From NCBI GenBank assembly GCA_024138025.1, contig JAMXBD010002230.1, positions 1 through 64,000 of the forward strand: DNA of 64,000 nt, read 5' to 3'. This DNA is from Combretum micranthum. Lineage: Eukaryota > Streptophyta > Magnoliopsida > Myrtales > Combretaceae. The first letter of the stretch is position 1, and every line of letters starts with the position of its first letter. A program made the position numbers and the translations under genes. Below, in pieces: positions 8,896-21,500 of this stretch. Below the pieces are notes generated by a model. The model had not been told where the DNA came from. It did not search any database and saw only the letters and a list, made by a program, of their open reading frames with translations.

Positions 8896-10858
8896 CTACT
8901 TTTCTCTCTCTCTTCATTCCTTCTTTTCCAACTTTTAGAAAGTGAAAACTCTCAAAAGCTCTCTCATTTTCTCTTGGCCGAAACCTATCAAGCCCCACAC
9001 ACTACTACAACTTCTCATTTTTCTCTTCTTATCTTCCATCCATCTCAAGTAAGTAAGATCCACTACTTCCAACTCATGAAACTTTGTTATGGCTAAGTGA
9101 TTTTTGGATATTTCAACTCCATGTTCCCATGATCTTTTAGTAGGAACAATGAGATATCTAAACAAAAATCCTGAACCATTACAAGTAGATCTATCTTTTA
9201 AAGAAGCTTCCATACCAAAACATTTACTTTATCCATCAAAAGTCTTTTAAACAAAGGATCTTTTAAAAAAATATGGTTTTTATGTTTTAAAACTCATTTA
9301 AGTTTTTGATAAAGTAGATCCATCATTTATTACTCATGATCATATAGGCATTAAGGTTCATTATTATTTTGTATTATGTGCATAAATAGTCTTTAATACT
9401 TTTGTCTTTAGTAAATGACTTTCTAGTATATAGATCTATAGATATATGAGTCCATGAAGTCAAAAAGAAAAGTACTTTACAAGAAAAGACTTTTGAAAAT
9501 TCGGATGACTTTGAAAACCTAGGTCAAAAACACTTTTAACAACTTCTAAACTTATTTTTATAAGAGAAATGAAGCCTATGGGTAATAGATAATGTTTAGT
9601 AGTATTTTTCATGAGTCTAAAGGAGTTTTTACTAAAGAAAATGTTGGAACAAGAAATGAAGTCCATAGGAGTTTTGAGTTAAAAGTTATGAAAACCAAAT
9701 TCGTAATAATGGATGTAGGGTTAGAAAACACTATTTTTCCAACTTCAAAAATGATTTTTCTTAAATAAATGAAGTCCTTAGGATATAGGTATAATAGATA
9801 CTTAAAGTTTTAAGTACAAAATATATTTTTCCTAAAGGAATCAACTTGAAAATGAACTTTTGTAAATTCGGATTTTTGGAAACCCCATAGTAAAAGACCC
9901 ACTTGAAAGTTTATAAATGTAGATTTTATTAAAGAAATAAGTCTTAGGATATAATATACAAGGATCAAAATTTCTTAAATAAGAAGAGTTTTTCTAAAGG
10001 AAATCCAGTAAAATGTAGATGTGGTCAAATGTAGTAAACTCATACTAAACATTTAGTATGAAATGGTTTCTAAGAAAAGTTTATTTGTAAAATTCTTTAA
10101 ATCCAAAAAGTTGTAAGAACATAGACTCATTAAAGTTCACATCATGACATTCATGATAGGGAAAATCATTACCATTGCATTTAGTATCATTTATACTTAG
10201 GAATCTCAAATGCATTCATCAAAACCGCATTTTTGGAATTGACAAACCCGCTGTACAGATGTGATCCTCAATTCCGAGGCTTAGATATTTTCAAAACTTG
10301 ATTTAAACTTCTATTTGGAAAGCTCTTCCGAAGTAGATAGGAATCGGTATAATTTGCGAAATTCCGACTTAAAACGACCAAGTTATGGCCATTTTAAACG
10401 GAACTTCGGAAATGACGCGAATTCCGATTTCATTAAGTTTCTTAGAGTTTAGTGTCCTAAGTTGATAGATACTTACTAGGGTAATTTTTATATGAATAGG
10501 TGAACCCGTGGACGGTGACGAGTTACCTCCGGATTATTACTACTAGAAGACCGGAGTACCGATGGCGGAGTGAGTTTTTCTTCCCAATTCATTTATTGTA
10601 TGTGCTTGTAAAGTAGTGCACTAGAATGTAGGTCAATTGAATGGAATATGAATGATGGGGATTAATGGGAAATTATATGATTGTTGATGATGTGAGAAAT
10701 TAAGAATATCGAAACCGGGTGATAAACTTGATTGTATAGTTAGCTATGATGGATTGTCTGATAAATTGATTGATCGCCTAAGTAAATTGGCTTAATCAAC
10801 TACTTGAGTGAATGATAAATTGACATGTGCATATCACAAGGGATGGAGCATGAGCATT

Positions 10859-10995
10859 TGTAGTTAGTCGTGAACATAAACGACATCGATATCGAATCTA
10901 GTATGAACATACGACATCGAATAATCGTAGGTTAGTCGTGAACCATAAACGACATCGATAATCGTAGGTTAGCCGTGATCCATAAATGGGATATT
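10859..10995 (+). repeat. 38-bp minisatellite within family A LTR
   Basis: This is a degraded tandem array of a 38-bp unit containing 'gttagtcgtgaaccataaac' and 'gacatcgaataatcgtag', with roughly 2.5-3 units, some truncated. The same position in other family A LTRs carries a different copy number. Confidence 0.75.
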
Positions 10996-11732
10996 GTCTA
11001 CCGCAGGATTCGTTAATCTGCTAACCCGGGATGGAGGCGCAATTCCATCCACATATGATTTCCGGTTGGTCATATGTATGTTGAACTCATGTGTTTGATG
11101 CATACACTTGCTTGATTAATGACTTGGTTGAATTGTTGTGATATAAATGTTTTTGTGGGAGATTACATCACTAAGCTAGTTAGTTACATCCCTACAGTTC
11201 CTTTTGCAGCTTACGCATTTATGGCTTAGGCGAAGAGACCCGGCTGAACAGGTAGAAGCTAGGAGTTTTCCCTAGAAGTTATAATTTTTGTATTAGACTT
11301 CCATAGAAAACTTCTAAGACTTGGATGACTGTAATGGACCGTTAAATATTCTTTTGCGGGGGAATGCCCTTAGAATTATGTAATATTTATTTATGTTCAT
11401 GAATTATATCCTATTGCCATGCATGCCAAATTAAGCTTTTATCTCCATTCGACTTGTACTCTATTGTGTAAAGGTACGTTACATCTATATGAGACTCTCG
11501 AAAGACTAAGGTGGTAATTCGGGAATCTTATATGGCATGTGGCGGACTGTTACGTTTAGGTTACCCTATGAGGGTGAAGGATGAAATGGCGGCCCGGCTT
11601 CCATCACGGATCCGGCGGTGCGTTTCCGGTTCCGGTTCGCGTATAGAAGCCGATCCGTCTCACCCTCCGTACGCCTGTGCGCGCTTACCCGCTCCGCGCA
11701 TTGCACTTCAGCGCTCTCCGCGCTGTAGTGAC

Positions 11733-11847
11733 GGATGCGATCATACCAGCACAAATGCACGGATCCCATCAAACTCCGAAGTTAAGCGTGCATGGGCGAG
11801 AGCGGTTACTAGGATGGGATGACCTCCTGAAGTCCTCGTGTTACCCC
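11733..11847 (+). pseudogene. 5S rRNA copy 6, indel-damaged
   Basis: It is only 115 nt. Relative to other copies it has single-base losses in caccgg, cagaac and cctgggaag, a shortened ttgcacccc end (ttacccc), and one-base insertions near ggttac and gggatgacc. It begins GGATGCG as in copies 4 and 5, so it belongs to that subgroup. A real pseudogene and consensus sequence error are both possible, because the flanking LTR shows the same kind of indels. Confidence 0.8.
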
Positions 11848-11963
11848 TTCATCTTTCATCCGCTTCCGCCGATCTTTTGCCCTGGCATCCGGACCGAGGG
11901 CCAGCGTGCGCCCTGCCCGTCTGCCGCGAGGCCCGCTCGACTGTCTTCCGCGCACCGATTGAT

Positions 11964-12075
11964 GGTTCGTCATGCCGGCTCCAACTTCACCGGATCCACC
12001 GGACTCCGGAGTTAAGCGTGCTTGGGCAGAGCAGTCTGGGACGGGTGACCCTGGGAGGTCCTCGTGCTGCACGCC
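11964..12075 (+). pseudogene. 5S-like degenerate copy, unit 6
   Basis: It is 112 nt with the class-specific pattern (ggttcgtcatgccggctcc...ctgcacgcc) and several extra one-base losses (gggcagagcagtctggg, gtgaccctggg). The A-box core agttaagcgtgcttgggc is intact. Confidence 0.75.
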
Positions 12076-12937
12076 GACCACTTCCGGCCCGCGTCCGCCG
12101 ATGTACGGGACCCCTGCATTCGAGACGTGGCCTGGCGAGAGGACGCGTTCGCGGCTCCGGAGCCGGACGCGTATCCCCGAGGGCCCGCTAGTGCAGAAAT
12201 CGCCCCTCCCATTCCCGAGCGAGAAATTGGGGCCGAGGTCGTCGTGACCTTTTTGTTTTGACGGCGAATCTCGGACTCGGATTAACTATGGGATCCGGAA
12301 GTGCAAAGTTACTCGCCCGGATATTTGAAAGCTCCGCTCGGGATGCCCCGTTCATTCGTGAACAATCGCGCATCCGATGTCTGCTGCGGTCAGCAGTACC
12401 GAGCTGCTAAGCACTCTAGAGGGTGGAAAGAAATCGACAAGGGAGAAGCAGCCCCGCATTACCGGGGGTACGAGTCCCGCTCCCAGGAAAAGTCAATTCG
12501 AACCCGTGATCTGCTGTCTTAGGCGTCATTTAGTCGCGCCGGTGACTACGGCGTGCTGAGCGCCGTGAACGGGGAGGCAACATTGCTGTCTGCACGAAAA
12601 CGATTTGAATATCCACAACTTTATGCCCGGTATCACGTTTTTCATTTGTTTCATTCTGTTTTGTTCCTCCTCCATTATTTTTCCTTTCCTTTCCCTTGTT
12701 TTCTCCTTCGGTGGGACCAGCAGAACCGCCCGCTTTCGGCCGTAGGACGGCCTAGGTAGCGCGAAACGGGTCATCCCCGAACCGGAGAGGGAGAAGTGAC
12801 TGAAGGACGAATGGCGGCCCTGCTTCCATCACGGATCCGGCGGTATAGAAGCCGATCCGTGTCACCCTCCGTACGCCGAGGCGTGCTTACCCGCCTCCCG
12901 CGCTTCGCACTTCAGCGCCCTCCGCGCAGTACTTGAA

Positions 12938-13056
12938 GGGTGCGATCATACCATCACAACTGCGCCGGATCCTATCATAACTCCGAAGTTAAGCGTGCTT
13001 GGGCGGGAGCGGTACTAGGATGGGTGGCCTCCTGGGAAGTCCTCGTGTTGCACCCC
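12938..13056 (+). rRNA. 5S rRNA: 5S rRNA gene copy 7
   Basis: It is 119 nt. Differences are at 17, 23, 27, 36, 41, 69, 74 and 90; the A box is intact and the C box reads GGGTGGCC as in copies 2 and 3. The -1 base is A instead of the usual C. TTTTT follows after an extra C. Its degenerate partner begins only 226 bp later because of a short deletion in the intervening spacer. Confidence 0.85.
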
Positions 13057-13163
13057 CTTCATTTTTCGATTCGCTTCCGCCGATCTTTTGCCCTGGTGGC
13101 CAGCGTGAGCACTTGCCCGTTTGCCGCGAGGCCCGCTCGACCGTCTTCCTCGCACCGATTAAC

Positions 13164-13283
13164 GGGTACGGTCATGCCGGCTCCAACCGCACCGGATCCC
13201 ACCAGGACTCCGGAGTTAAGCGTGCTTGGGCGAGAGCAGTTCTGGGACGGGAGACCTCCTGGGAGGTCCTCGTGCTGCACGTC
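13164..13283 (+). pseudogene. 5S-like degenerate copy, unit 7
   Basis: It is 120 nt and starts GGGTACGG. The A-box core is intact, the C box reads gacgggagacc as in unit 3, and the 3' end is ctgcacgtc. No T-run follows. Confidence 0.8.
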
Positions 13284-14172
13284 GACCTCTTCCGACCCGC
13301 GTCTGCCGATGTGCGGTGCCCCCGCGTTCGGAGACGTGGCCCCGGCGAGAGGACGCGTTCGCGGCTCCGGAGCCGGACGCGTATCCCCGAGGGCCCGCTA
13401 GTGCGGAAATCGCCCCTCCCATTCCCGAACGAGAAATTAGGGCCGAGGTCGTCGTGACCTTTTTGTTTTGACGGCGAATCTCGGACTCGGATTAACTATG
13501 GGATCCGGAAGTGCAAAGTTACTCGCCCGGATATTTGAAGGCTCCGCTCGGGAAGCCCCGTTCATTCGTGAACAATCGCGCATCCGATGTCTGCTGCGGT
13601 TAGCAGTACCGAGCTGCTAAGCACTCTGGAGAGTGGAAGAAATCGACCAGGGAGAAGCAGCCCCGCATTACCGGGGGAACGAGTCCCGCTCCAAGGAAAA
13701 GTCAATTCGAACCCGTGATCGGCGGTCTTAGGCGTCATTTAGTCGCGCCGGAGACTACGGCGTGTTGAGAGCCGTGAACGGGGAGGCAACATTGCTGTCC
13801 GTGCGAAAACGATTTGAATATCCACATCTGCATGCCCGGTATCACGTTTTTCGTTTGTTTCGTTCTGTTTTGTTCCTCCTCCATTATTTTTCCTTTCCTT
13901 TCCCTTGTTTTCTCCTTCGGCGGGACCGGCGGAACCGCTCGCTCTTGGCCGGATGACGGCCTAGGTAGCGCGGAACGGGTCGTCCCCGAACCGGAGAGAG
14001 AGAAGTAAAAGAAGGACGAAATGGCGGCCCGGCTTCCATCCCGGATCCGGCGGTGACGTTTTCGGTTCCGGTTCGCGGTATAGAAGCCGATCCGTGTCAC
14101 CCTCCGTACGCCGGTGCGTGCTTACCCGCCTCTCGCGCATCGCACTTCAGCGGTCTCCGCGCAGTACTTGAC

Positions 14173-14291
14173 GGGTGCGATCATACCAGCACAAATGCGC
14201 CGGATCCCATCAGAACTCCGAAGTTAAGCGTGCATGGGCGGGAGCGGTACTAGGATGGGTGACCTCCTGGGAAGTCCTCGTGTTGCACCCC
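14173..14291 (+). rRNA. 5S rRNA: 5S rRNA gene copy 8, terminator lost
   Basis: It is 119 nt and one of the best copies: the stem closes, the A box core agttaagcgtgc is intact and C box GGATGGGTGACC is canonical. Differences are at 27, 62, 69 and 74. The T-run after the gene is only TTT (cttcatctttcg). Confidence 0.9.
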
Positions 14292-14409
14292 TTCATCTTT
14301 CGATCCGCTTCCGCCGATCTTTTGCCCCGGCATCCGGACCGATGGCCAGCGTGCGTGCTTGCCCGTCTGCCGCGTGGCCCGCTCGATCGACTTCCGCGCA
14401 CCGATTGAC

Positions 14410-14528
14410 GGGTTCGTCATGCCGGCTCCAACCGCACCAGATTCTACCGAGACTCCGGAGTTAAGCGTGCTTGGGCGAGAGCAGTTCTGGGACGGGTGAC
14501 CTCCTGGAGGACCTCGTGCTGCACGACG
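14410..14528 (+). pseudogene. 5S-like degenerate copy, unit 8
   Basis: It starts GGGTTCGTCATGCC and reads accagattctaccgagactcc in the middle. The A-box core is intact. The 3' end is ctgcacgac and there is no T-run. Confidence 0.78.
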
Positions 14529-15392
14529 ACCTCTTCCGACCCGCGTCCGCCGATGTGCGGGGCCCTCGCATTCGGAGACGTGGCCCCGGCGAGAGGACGG
14601 GTTCGCGGCTCCGGAGCCAGACGCGTCTCTCCTAGGGCCTGCTGGTGCGGAAATCGCCCCTCCCATTCCCGAACGAGAAATTGGGGCCGAGGTCGTCGTG
14701 ACCTTTTTGTTTTGACAGCGAATCTCGGACTCGGATTAACTATGGGATCCGGAAGTGCAAAGTTACTCGCCCGGATATTTGAAGGCTACGCTCGGGATGC
14801 CCCGTTCATTCGTGAACAATCGCGCATCCGATGTCTGCTGCGGTCAGCAGTATCGAGCTGCTGAGCACTCTGGTGGGTGAAAAGAAATCGACCAGGGAGA
14901 AGCAGCCCCGCATTACCGGGGGAACGAGTCCCACTCCCAGGAAAAGTCAATTCGAACCCGTGGTCGGCTGTCATAGGCATCATTTAGTCGCGCCGGTGAC
15001 TACGTCGTGTTGAGCGTCGTGAACGGGGAGGCAACATTGCTGTCCGCGCGAAAACGATTTGAATATCCGCAACTGTATGCCCGGTATCACGTTTTTCATT
15101 TGTTTCGTTCTGTTTTGTTCCTCCTCTATTATTTTTCCTTTCCTTTCCCTTATTTTCTCCTTCTGCGGGACCAGCAGAACCGCCCGCTTTCGGCCTTAGG
15201 ACGGCCCAAGTAGCGCGAAACGGGTCGTCCCCGAACCGGAGAGGGAGAAGTGAAAGAAGGACGAAATGGCGGCCCGGCTTCCATCACGGATCCGGTGGTA
15301 TAGAATTCGATCCGTGTCACCCTCCGTACGCCGGTGCACGCTTACCCGCCTCCTGCGCATCGCACTTCAGCGATCTCTGCGCAGTACTTGAC

Positions 15393-15511
15393 GGGTGCGA
15401 TGATACCAGCACAAATGCACCGGATCCCATCAGGACTCCGGAGTTAAGCGTGCTTGCGCGAGAGCAGTTCTGGGACGGGTGACCCCCTGGGAGGTCCTCG
15501 TGCTGCATGCC
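15393..15511 (+). pseudogene. Chimeric 5S: 5' part of the gene joined to 3' part of the degenerate copy
   Basis: Bases 1-40 follow the true 5S class (ataccagcacaaatgcacc, gatcccatca). From base 42 on it follows the degenerate class (ggactccggagttaagcg, gcagttctgggacgggtga, ggaggtcctcgtgctgcatgcc). It continues into the flank cgacctctttcgacc that normally follows the degenerate copy. The unit has no separate second copy. This is what one recombination between the two copies would give, with loss of about 235 bp. Confidence 0.88.
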
Positions 15512-16229
15512 GACCTCTTTCGACCCACGTCCGACGATGTGCGGGGCCCCGTGTTCGGAGACGTGGCCCCGGCTAGAGGACGCGTTCGCGGCTCCGGAGC
15601 CGGAACCGTCTCCCCGAGGGCCCGCTGTCACGCCCCATAGGACCCTAAACGTAACAGTCCGCCACATGCCATATAAGATTCCCGAATTACCACCTTAGTC
15701 TTTCGAGAGTCTCATATAGATGTAAGGCGTACCTTTACACAATAGAGTACAAGTCCGAATGGAGATAAAAGCTTAATTTGGCATGCATGGGCAATAGGAT
15801 ATAATTCATGAACATAAATAAATATTACAAATTCTAAGGGCATTCCCCCGCAAAAGAATATTTAACGGTCCATTACAGTCATCCAAGTCTTAGAAGTTTT
15901 CTATGGAAGTCTAATACAAAAATTAAACTTCTAGGGAAAACTCCTAGCTTCGGTACCTGTTCAGCCGGGTCTCTTCGCCTAAGCCATAAATGTGTAAGCT
16001 GCAAAAGGAACGGACTGTAGGGACGTAAGCTAACTAGCTTAGTGAGTGTAATCTCCCACAAAAACATTTATGTCACAACAATTCAAGCAAGTTATTAATC
16101 AAGCAAGTGTATGCATCAAACACATGAGTTCAACATACATATGACCAACCGGAAATCATATGTGGATGGAATTGCGCCCTCCATCCCGGGTTAGCAGATT
16201 AACGAATCCTGCGGTACTAACAATATCCC

Positions 16230-16404
16230 GTTTATGGATCACGGCTAACCTACGATTATCGATGTCGTTTATGGTTCACGACTAACCTACGATTATTCGA
16301 TGTCGTTTATGGTTCACGACTAACCTACGATTATTCGATGTCGTTTATGGTTCACGACTAACCTACGATTATTCGATGTCGTTTATGGTTCACGACTAAC
16401 CTAC
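16230..16404 (-). repeat. 38-bp minisatellite within family A LTR, about 4.5 units
   Basis: These are near-perfect tandem units of 38 bp containing 'gactaacctacgattattcg' and 'tgtcgtttatggttcac'. This is the longest version of the minisatellite in the window; the copies at 10859 and 32430 are shorter. Confidence 0.9.
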
Positions 16405-18571
16405 AAATGCTCATGCTCCATCCCCTTGTGATATGCACATGTCAATTTATCATTACTCAAGTAGTTGATTAAGCCAATTTACTTAGGCGATCAATCAATT
16501 TATCAGACAATCCATCATAGCTAACTATACAATCAAAGTTTATCACCCGGTTTCGATATTCTTAATTTGTGTTCTCACATCATCAACAATCATATAATTT
16601 CCCATTAATCCCCATTATTCATATTCCATTCAATTGACCTACATTCTAGTGCACTACTTTACAAGCACATACAATAAATGAATTGGGAAGAAAAACTCAC
16701 TCCGCCATGGTACTCCGGTCTTCTAGTAGTAATAGTCCGGAGGTAACTCGTCACCGTCCACGGGTTCACCTATTCATATAAGAAATTACCCTAATAAGTA
16801 TTCTATCAACTTAGGACACTAAAACTCTAAGGAAACTTAGTGAAATCGGAATTCGCGTCATTTCCGAAGTTCCGTTTTAAAATGGCCATAACTTGGTCGT
16901 TTTAAGTCGGAATTTCGCAAATTATATACCGATTCCTATCTACTTCGGAAGAGCTTTCTAAATATGAAGTTTAAATCAAGTTTTGAAAATATCTAAGCCT
17001 CGGAATTGAGGGATCAGATCTGTACAGCGGGTTTGTCAATTCCAAAAATGCGGTTTTCATGAATGCATTTGAGATTCCTAAGTGTAATATGATGCTAAAT
17101 GCAATGGAAATGATTTTCCCTATCATGAATGTCATGATGTGAACCTTAAGGAGTCTATGTTCTTATAACTTTTAGATTTAACGATTTTTAGAAAACAAAC
17201 TTTCCTTAGAAACCATTTCCTCTCAATATTTAGTAAGTGAGTTTACTACATTTGACCACATCTACATTTTACATGGATTTCTTTAGAATCTACTTTATTT
17301 AAAGAAATTTTGACCCTTATATTAGTTATATCCTAAGGCCTTTATTTCTTTAATAAAATTCACATTTATAAACTTTTAAGTGGGTCTTTTACTATGGGGT
17401 TTCCAAAAATCCGAATTTACAAAAGTTCATTTTCAAGTTGATTCCTTTAGGAAAAATATATTTTATACTTGAAACTTTAAGTATCTATTATACCTATATC
17501 CTAAGGACTTCATTTATTTAAGAAAATATCATTTTTGAAGTTGGAAAAATAGTGTTTTCTAACCCTACATCCATTATTACGAATTTGGTTTTCATAACTT
17601 TTAACTCAAAACTCCTATGGACTTCATTCTTGTTTTCAACATTTTCTTTAGTAAAAACTCCTTTAGACTCATGAAAAATACCACTAAACATTATCTATTA
17701 CCCATAGGCTTTATTTCTCTTATAAAATATAAGTTTAGAAGTTGTTAAAAGTGTTTTTGACCTTGGTTTTCAAAGTCATCCGAATTTTCAAAAGTCTTTT
17801 TCTTGTAAAGTACTTTTCTTTTTGACTTCATGGACCCATATATTATAGATCTATACTAGAAAGTCATTTACTAAAGACAAAAGTAAAGACTATTTATGCA
17901 CATAAACAAAATAATAATGAAACTATAAATGCCTACATGATCATGAGTAATAAGATGATGGATCTACTTTATCAAAAGCTTAAATGAGTTTTAAAAACAT
18001 AAAAACCATATTTTATAAAAGATCCTTTGTTTAAAAGACTTTTTGATGGATAAAAGTAAAGCTTTTGGTATGAAACTCCTTTAAAAGATAGATCTACTTT
18101 GTAATGGTTCGGGATTTTTGTGTTTGATATCTCATTGTTCCTACTACAAGATCATGGGAACATGGAGTTGAGATAACCAAAAATCACTTAGCCATAACAA
18201 AGTTTCATGAGTTGGAAGTAGTGGATCTTTACTTACTTGAAGTGGATGGAAGATAAGAAGAGAAAAATAGAAGTTGTGTGGATGTGTGGGGGCTCCAAAG
18301 TTTCGGCCACAAGGGGAAAAAGAGAGGTTAAGAGCTTTTTGCACTTTGTAAAAGTGGAGGAATGAAAGAATGAGGAGAGAGAGAGAAAAGTTAGTTTATA
18401 TAGGAGTTAAATTAGGTTAAAGAAAAAGAAAAATTCAAATTGGAGCATGGGAGGGGGGGCCAAATGGCGCCGGTTTGGAAGCTAAAGGGGGGGGGGAAGA
18501 CTTGACTTGTTTCATTTGATTTGGCTTGATTTGATCCATGCATCATTTGTCATAATTTGTAAGAGGTGAAG

Positions 18572-21500
18572 TGTCACGCCCCGAGGGGTACCCTAAACGT
18601 GGCAGTCCGCCGCACACAATACTAAGCCTAGGAATGACTACCTCAGTCATGCAAAGGCTTCCATATTATGTACAAGGCGTACATCCCAACCAAGGGGACG
18701 CATCGGAGTAGCGCAATTTACATTGATAATAATTAATTAACAAGGCAAAGAGAATACTTATCATAAAACATACATATCACAATTCAATTCTTAAGGCATA
18801 TTCTTCTATTATCTTCAAATAAATATACGTCCCTAATCATATAGGTTAGCATATATAAAGAACCTTACAAATTTCTTCATCATATGATTCCATATCATTT
18901 ATCTTCCGCCCATGACTTCCTTAATGTCATGATCCTCAAATTAATCCACGAATACACCTGTTTCAACAAATCTATAGGGGTATAAGCTACAACTTAGCTT
19001 AGTGAGATATTCCTTTTCATTTGCACCACATTTTCAAACAAGTTTATTTATTTAATCACACATATGCCATGAATTCAATGCAACAATCACATGATTTCGC
19101 GAATATATATAGTCATCCGGAAACCATATATAGAACGGATTTACCCCTCCGTATCAAAGGTTAGGGAATCGGGGTTGAAGGTCCTCGACCTTCTACTGCT
19201 AGTCCTCAGGCCCTCACCCACAGCGTTCGGTTGGTTCGGCTCCGAACCTAGAGTCGTTTTCCCCCGAGCGATTTGGATTCTCCAGGAAGGAACATGGCCC
19301 GTGGCACCGCACGATCACAGCAATCCAACTCTACGCGTAGGAGTAGCAGCCTTCTGAAATAGATGTGACTCGATGGATGCTATGCGTGAACGTTTTATTG
19401 TTCTTAGGTAAAACCTTATTAAGGTTTATTGGGGCGATCAATCAATTTAGCAACAATAAACAATCATACAAGTAAGTAAACCAAATTATTTAAACAAGCA
19501 GATCGAAGTTGCGATATTCTTAATTCTCAATTCACGCATAAACATAGAATCATATATGTAATCCCGAATTCCCCAAATATATGTATCCATTTTTATCTTT
19601 TCCTAATATACTAATGCTACTACTTTACAAGCACAAGCAATGTAACGAATTTAGGAGGAATAACTCACTCGTCCATTTCGCTATCTTCTTAGTCGTAGAA
19701 ATCCTCGGATAGGGTATTTCGTATCCTTCGTCACCTAGACAAAAGAAATACCCGGGATAAGTATTTCATGTATTTCTATTTTTTGGAGATTCTAAACTTT
19801 ACTAAAAATTCGTGGTAAATCGTATAAGAAGAAATTCCAACTTAAAATGCCATAACTTGCTCATTTTAACTTGGAATTTCGCATATGATATACGTTTCCT
19901 TTACCTATTCGAAAGTTCTATCCATTTCTAAACTTATCTTGGTCATAAAAGGTCATTTGGGTTCCGAAAACGTCAGGTACTATTTAAAACGATTTTCCAA
20001 ACTTTTGCAAAAATCCTTTTTCTAACTCAACTCTATTTAAGGAAAATTCTTTTGTAATAATATAAATATACTTTTGATAAACACTTTTGAATATATAGGT
20101 ATGCTCACTTTATATGCAAAATCCCAATGGTAGTGTCTCGACAATTTTTCTCATAAAACAATTCATTTAAACTTTAACTTTAAAAATTTCCTTTTCAAAT
20201 ATTAAAGAAACTTTATATTTTTCCTAGGTTGTTATAAATGAGTATAATTTTATTTTATTTTCTTCATTCCTCTTTCCAAAACAAGAAAATTTCTCCTTTT
20301 ACCTAGTCTTTCATATATTTCATTTTTAGTGATAAAAGATTAATTTATCAAAAGTACATTAAGTTGTCGAAATCCTTTTCATAATTTGTTTATTTAAGAT
20401 GGTCTTAGAAATTGAGCCTTGCTTTTCTTATATTCATTTCCAAATATAGCTTTTATTTTCCAAAACTTGTTCTTTCATTTCTTTTGAAAAGAATCATCTT
20501 TTATTGATAAAACCCATCATTATAAATCTTACCTCATTTATATTCCTTTGAAAATTAGTTCCTTCTTTTAGAAATTTGAAAATCATTATTTTTCCTAAGT
20601 GGGTTCATAACTTGATGAGTTGATTTTTGTCTTAACTTTGAAATTAGTTTGTTCCTTAGTTTAGAAAAGAATTTAAGTCTTAAACTTTCGATATTAACGA
20701 TTTTTTTTTCTAAAAACTTAGATTACCATAAATACAACAAAGAAAAACATTATTTATGTTTTTTGGTAAAACTATCTTTGTTATTTAAGAAAACTTGAGA
20801 AAACTTGTATTATTCTATTTCTAGGTTATTGATAATAATTTCATGTTTTTGTGGTAAATCTATAATTGGAAACTTAGCTTTGAGTTTATTTAGTAAAACA
20901 AGATTCTATTTTTGGACTAGTTGAGACATTAACATTATGCAAATGCAAGTATCATGAGCATATAAAATAGTAAGAACATAAGAAAATACTAGAAACAAAT
21001 AATGAGTAAGAAAATAAAATATCAAGCATGGGAACCTTAGCTTCATCAAAGAATCCCGATCAAGAATTGGAGCCTTAGCTTTATCAAGGCATCCCGGGAC
21101 TAAGAATGGACTAGTCCGAAAGATTTAAAGAAAATAAATAAAAGATTGTTTTGACTTGATATGGACAAGTCTAAGACTTAGAAAGACTAGTCTTAATAAT
21201 TGCATAAAATAAATAAATTGCATAACTTAAATGTAAATAAATAACCAAATGAGCTTATATGCTCTAAATAAATATAATATTCATATATATATATTTATAT
21301 ATAAGCAGAAATATAAACAAGTAATAAATGACAAAGTATATATACATGAAAGTAGTTTCATGAACAAGAACCGAACATGATCTTAATGTGGTTTTCTTTA
21401 GTTTTTCAACCTAAGAAACAACATCAAAACCATATAAGGTTACTTGACATAAAAGAATAGAATATGAGTTCTTCATTACCTAAATGGGTTAGAAGAAAAG

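Larger units (their letters stand above)
8200..11577 (+). mobile_element. Family A solo LTR inserted in the 5S array
   Basis: It begins TGTAAACCCCGG and is homologous end to end with the 3' LTR at 29710-33137, which sets its orientation. The right end is slightly eroded (ccctatgagggtga in place of the form ending GGGGCGTGACA). Flanking target bases are aggac (8195-8199) and aggat (11578-11582), a 5-bp duplication with one change. A TATA box (8888-8895), a pyrimidine-rich leader and a splice-donor-like GTAAGT (9049-9054) follow the order of an LTR promoter. There is no internal region or second LTR, so it is a solo LTR. Many one-base deletions separate it from the 29710 copy. Confidence 0.85.
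11578..15625 (+). repeat. 5S rDNA array, block 2
   Basis: This continues block 1 after the family A insertion, resuming at 'gaaatggcggcccgg'. 5S starts are at 11733, 12938, 14173 and 15393. The first unit (to about 12080) is full of one-base deletions relative to its neighbours; later units are clean. The last unit has a chimeric 5S and is cut at 'gggcccgc' by the LTR at 15626. Confidence 0.9.

Noticed and set aside
8730..8945. A gene at 8730-8945 or 9460-9666 in the family A LTR
   Set aside because: The frame covers the C-rich tract, TATA box and leader of the LTR and is not kept in the copies at 15626 or 29710.
11733..11847. Counting copy 6 as a functional 5S gene
   Set aside because: Several insertions and deletions disturb both stems and the 3' end; whatever their origin, the sequence as given cannot fold as 5S rRNA.
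16230..16404. Regular short repeats as a CRISPR-like array
   Set aside because: The units are contiguous 38-bp tandem repeats with no unique spacers, within a plant LTR.
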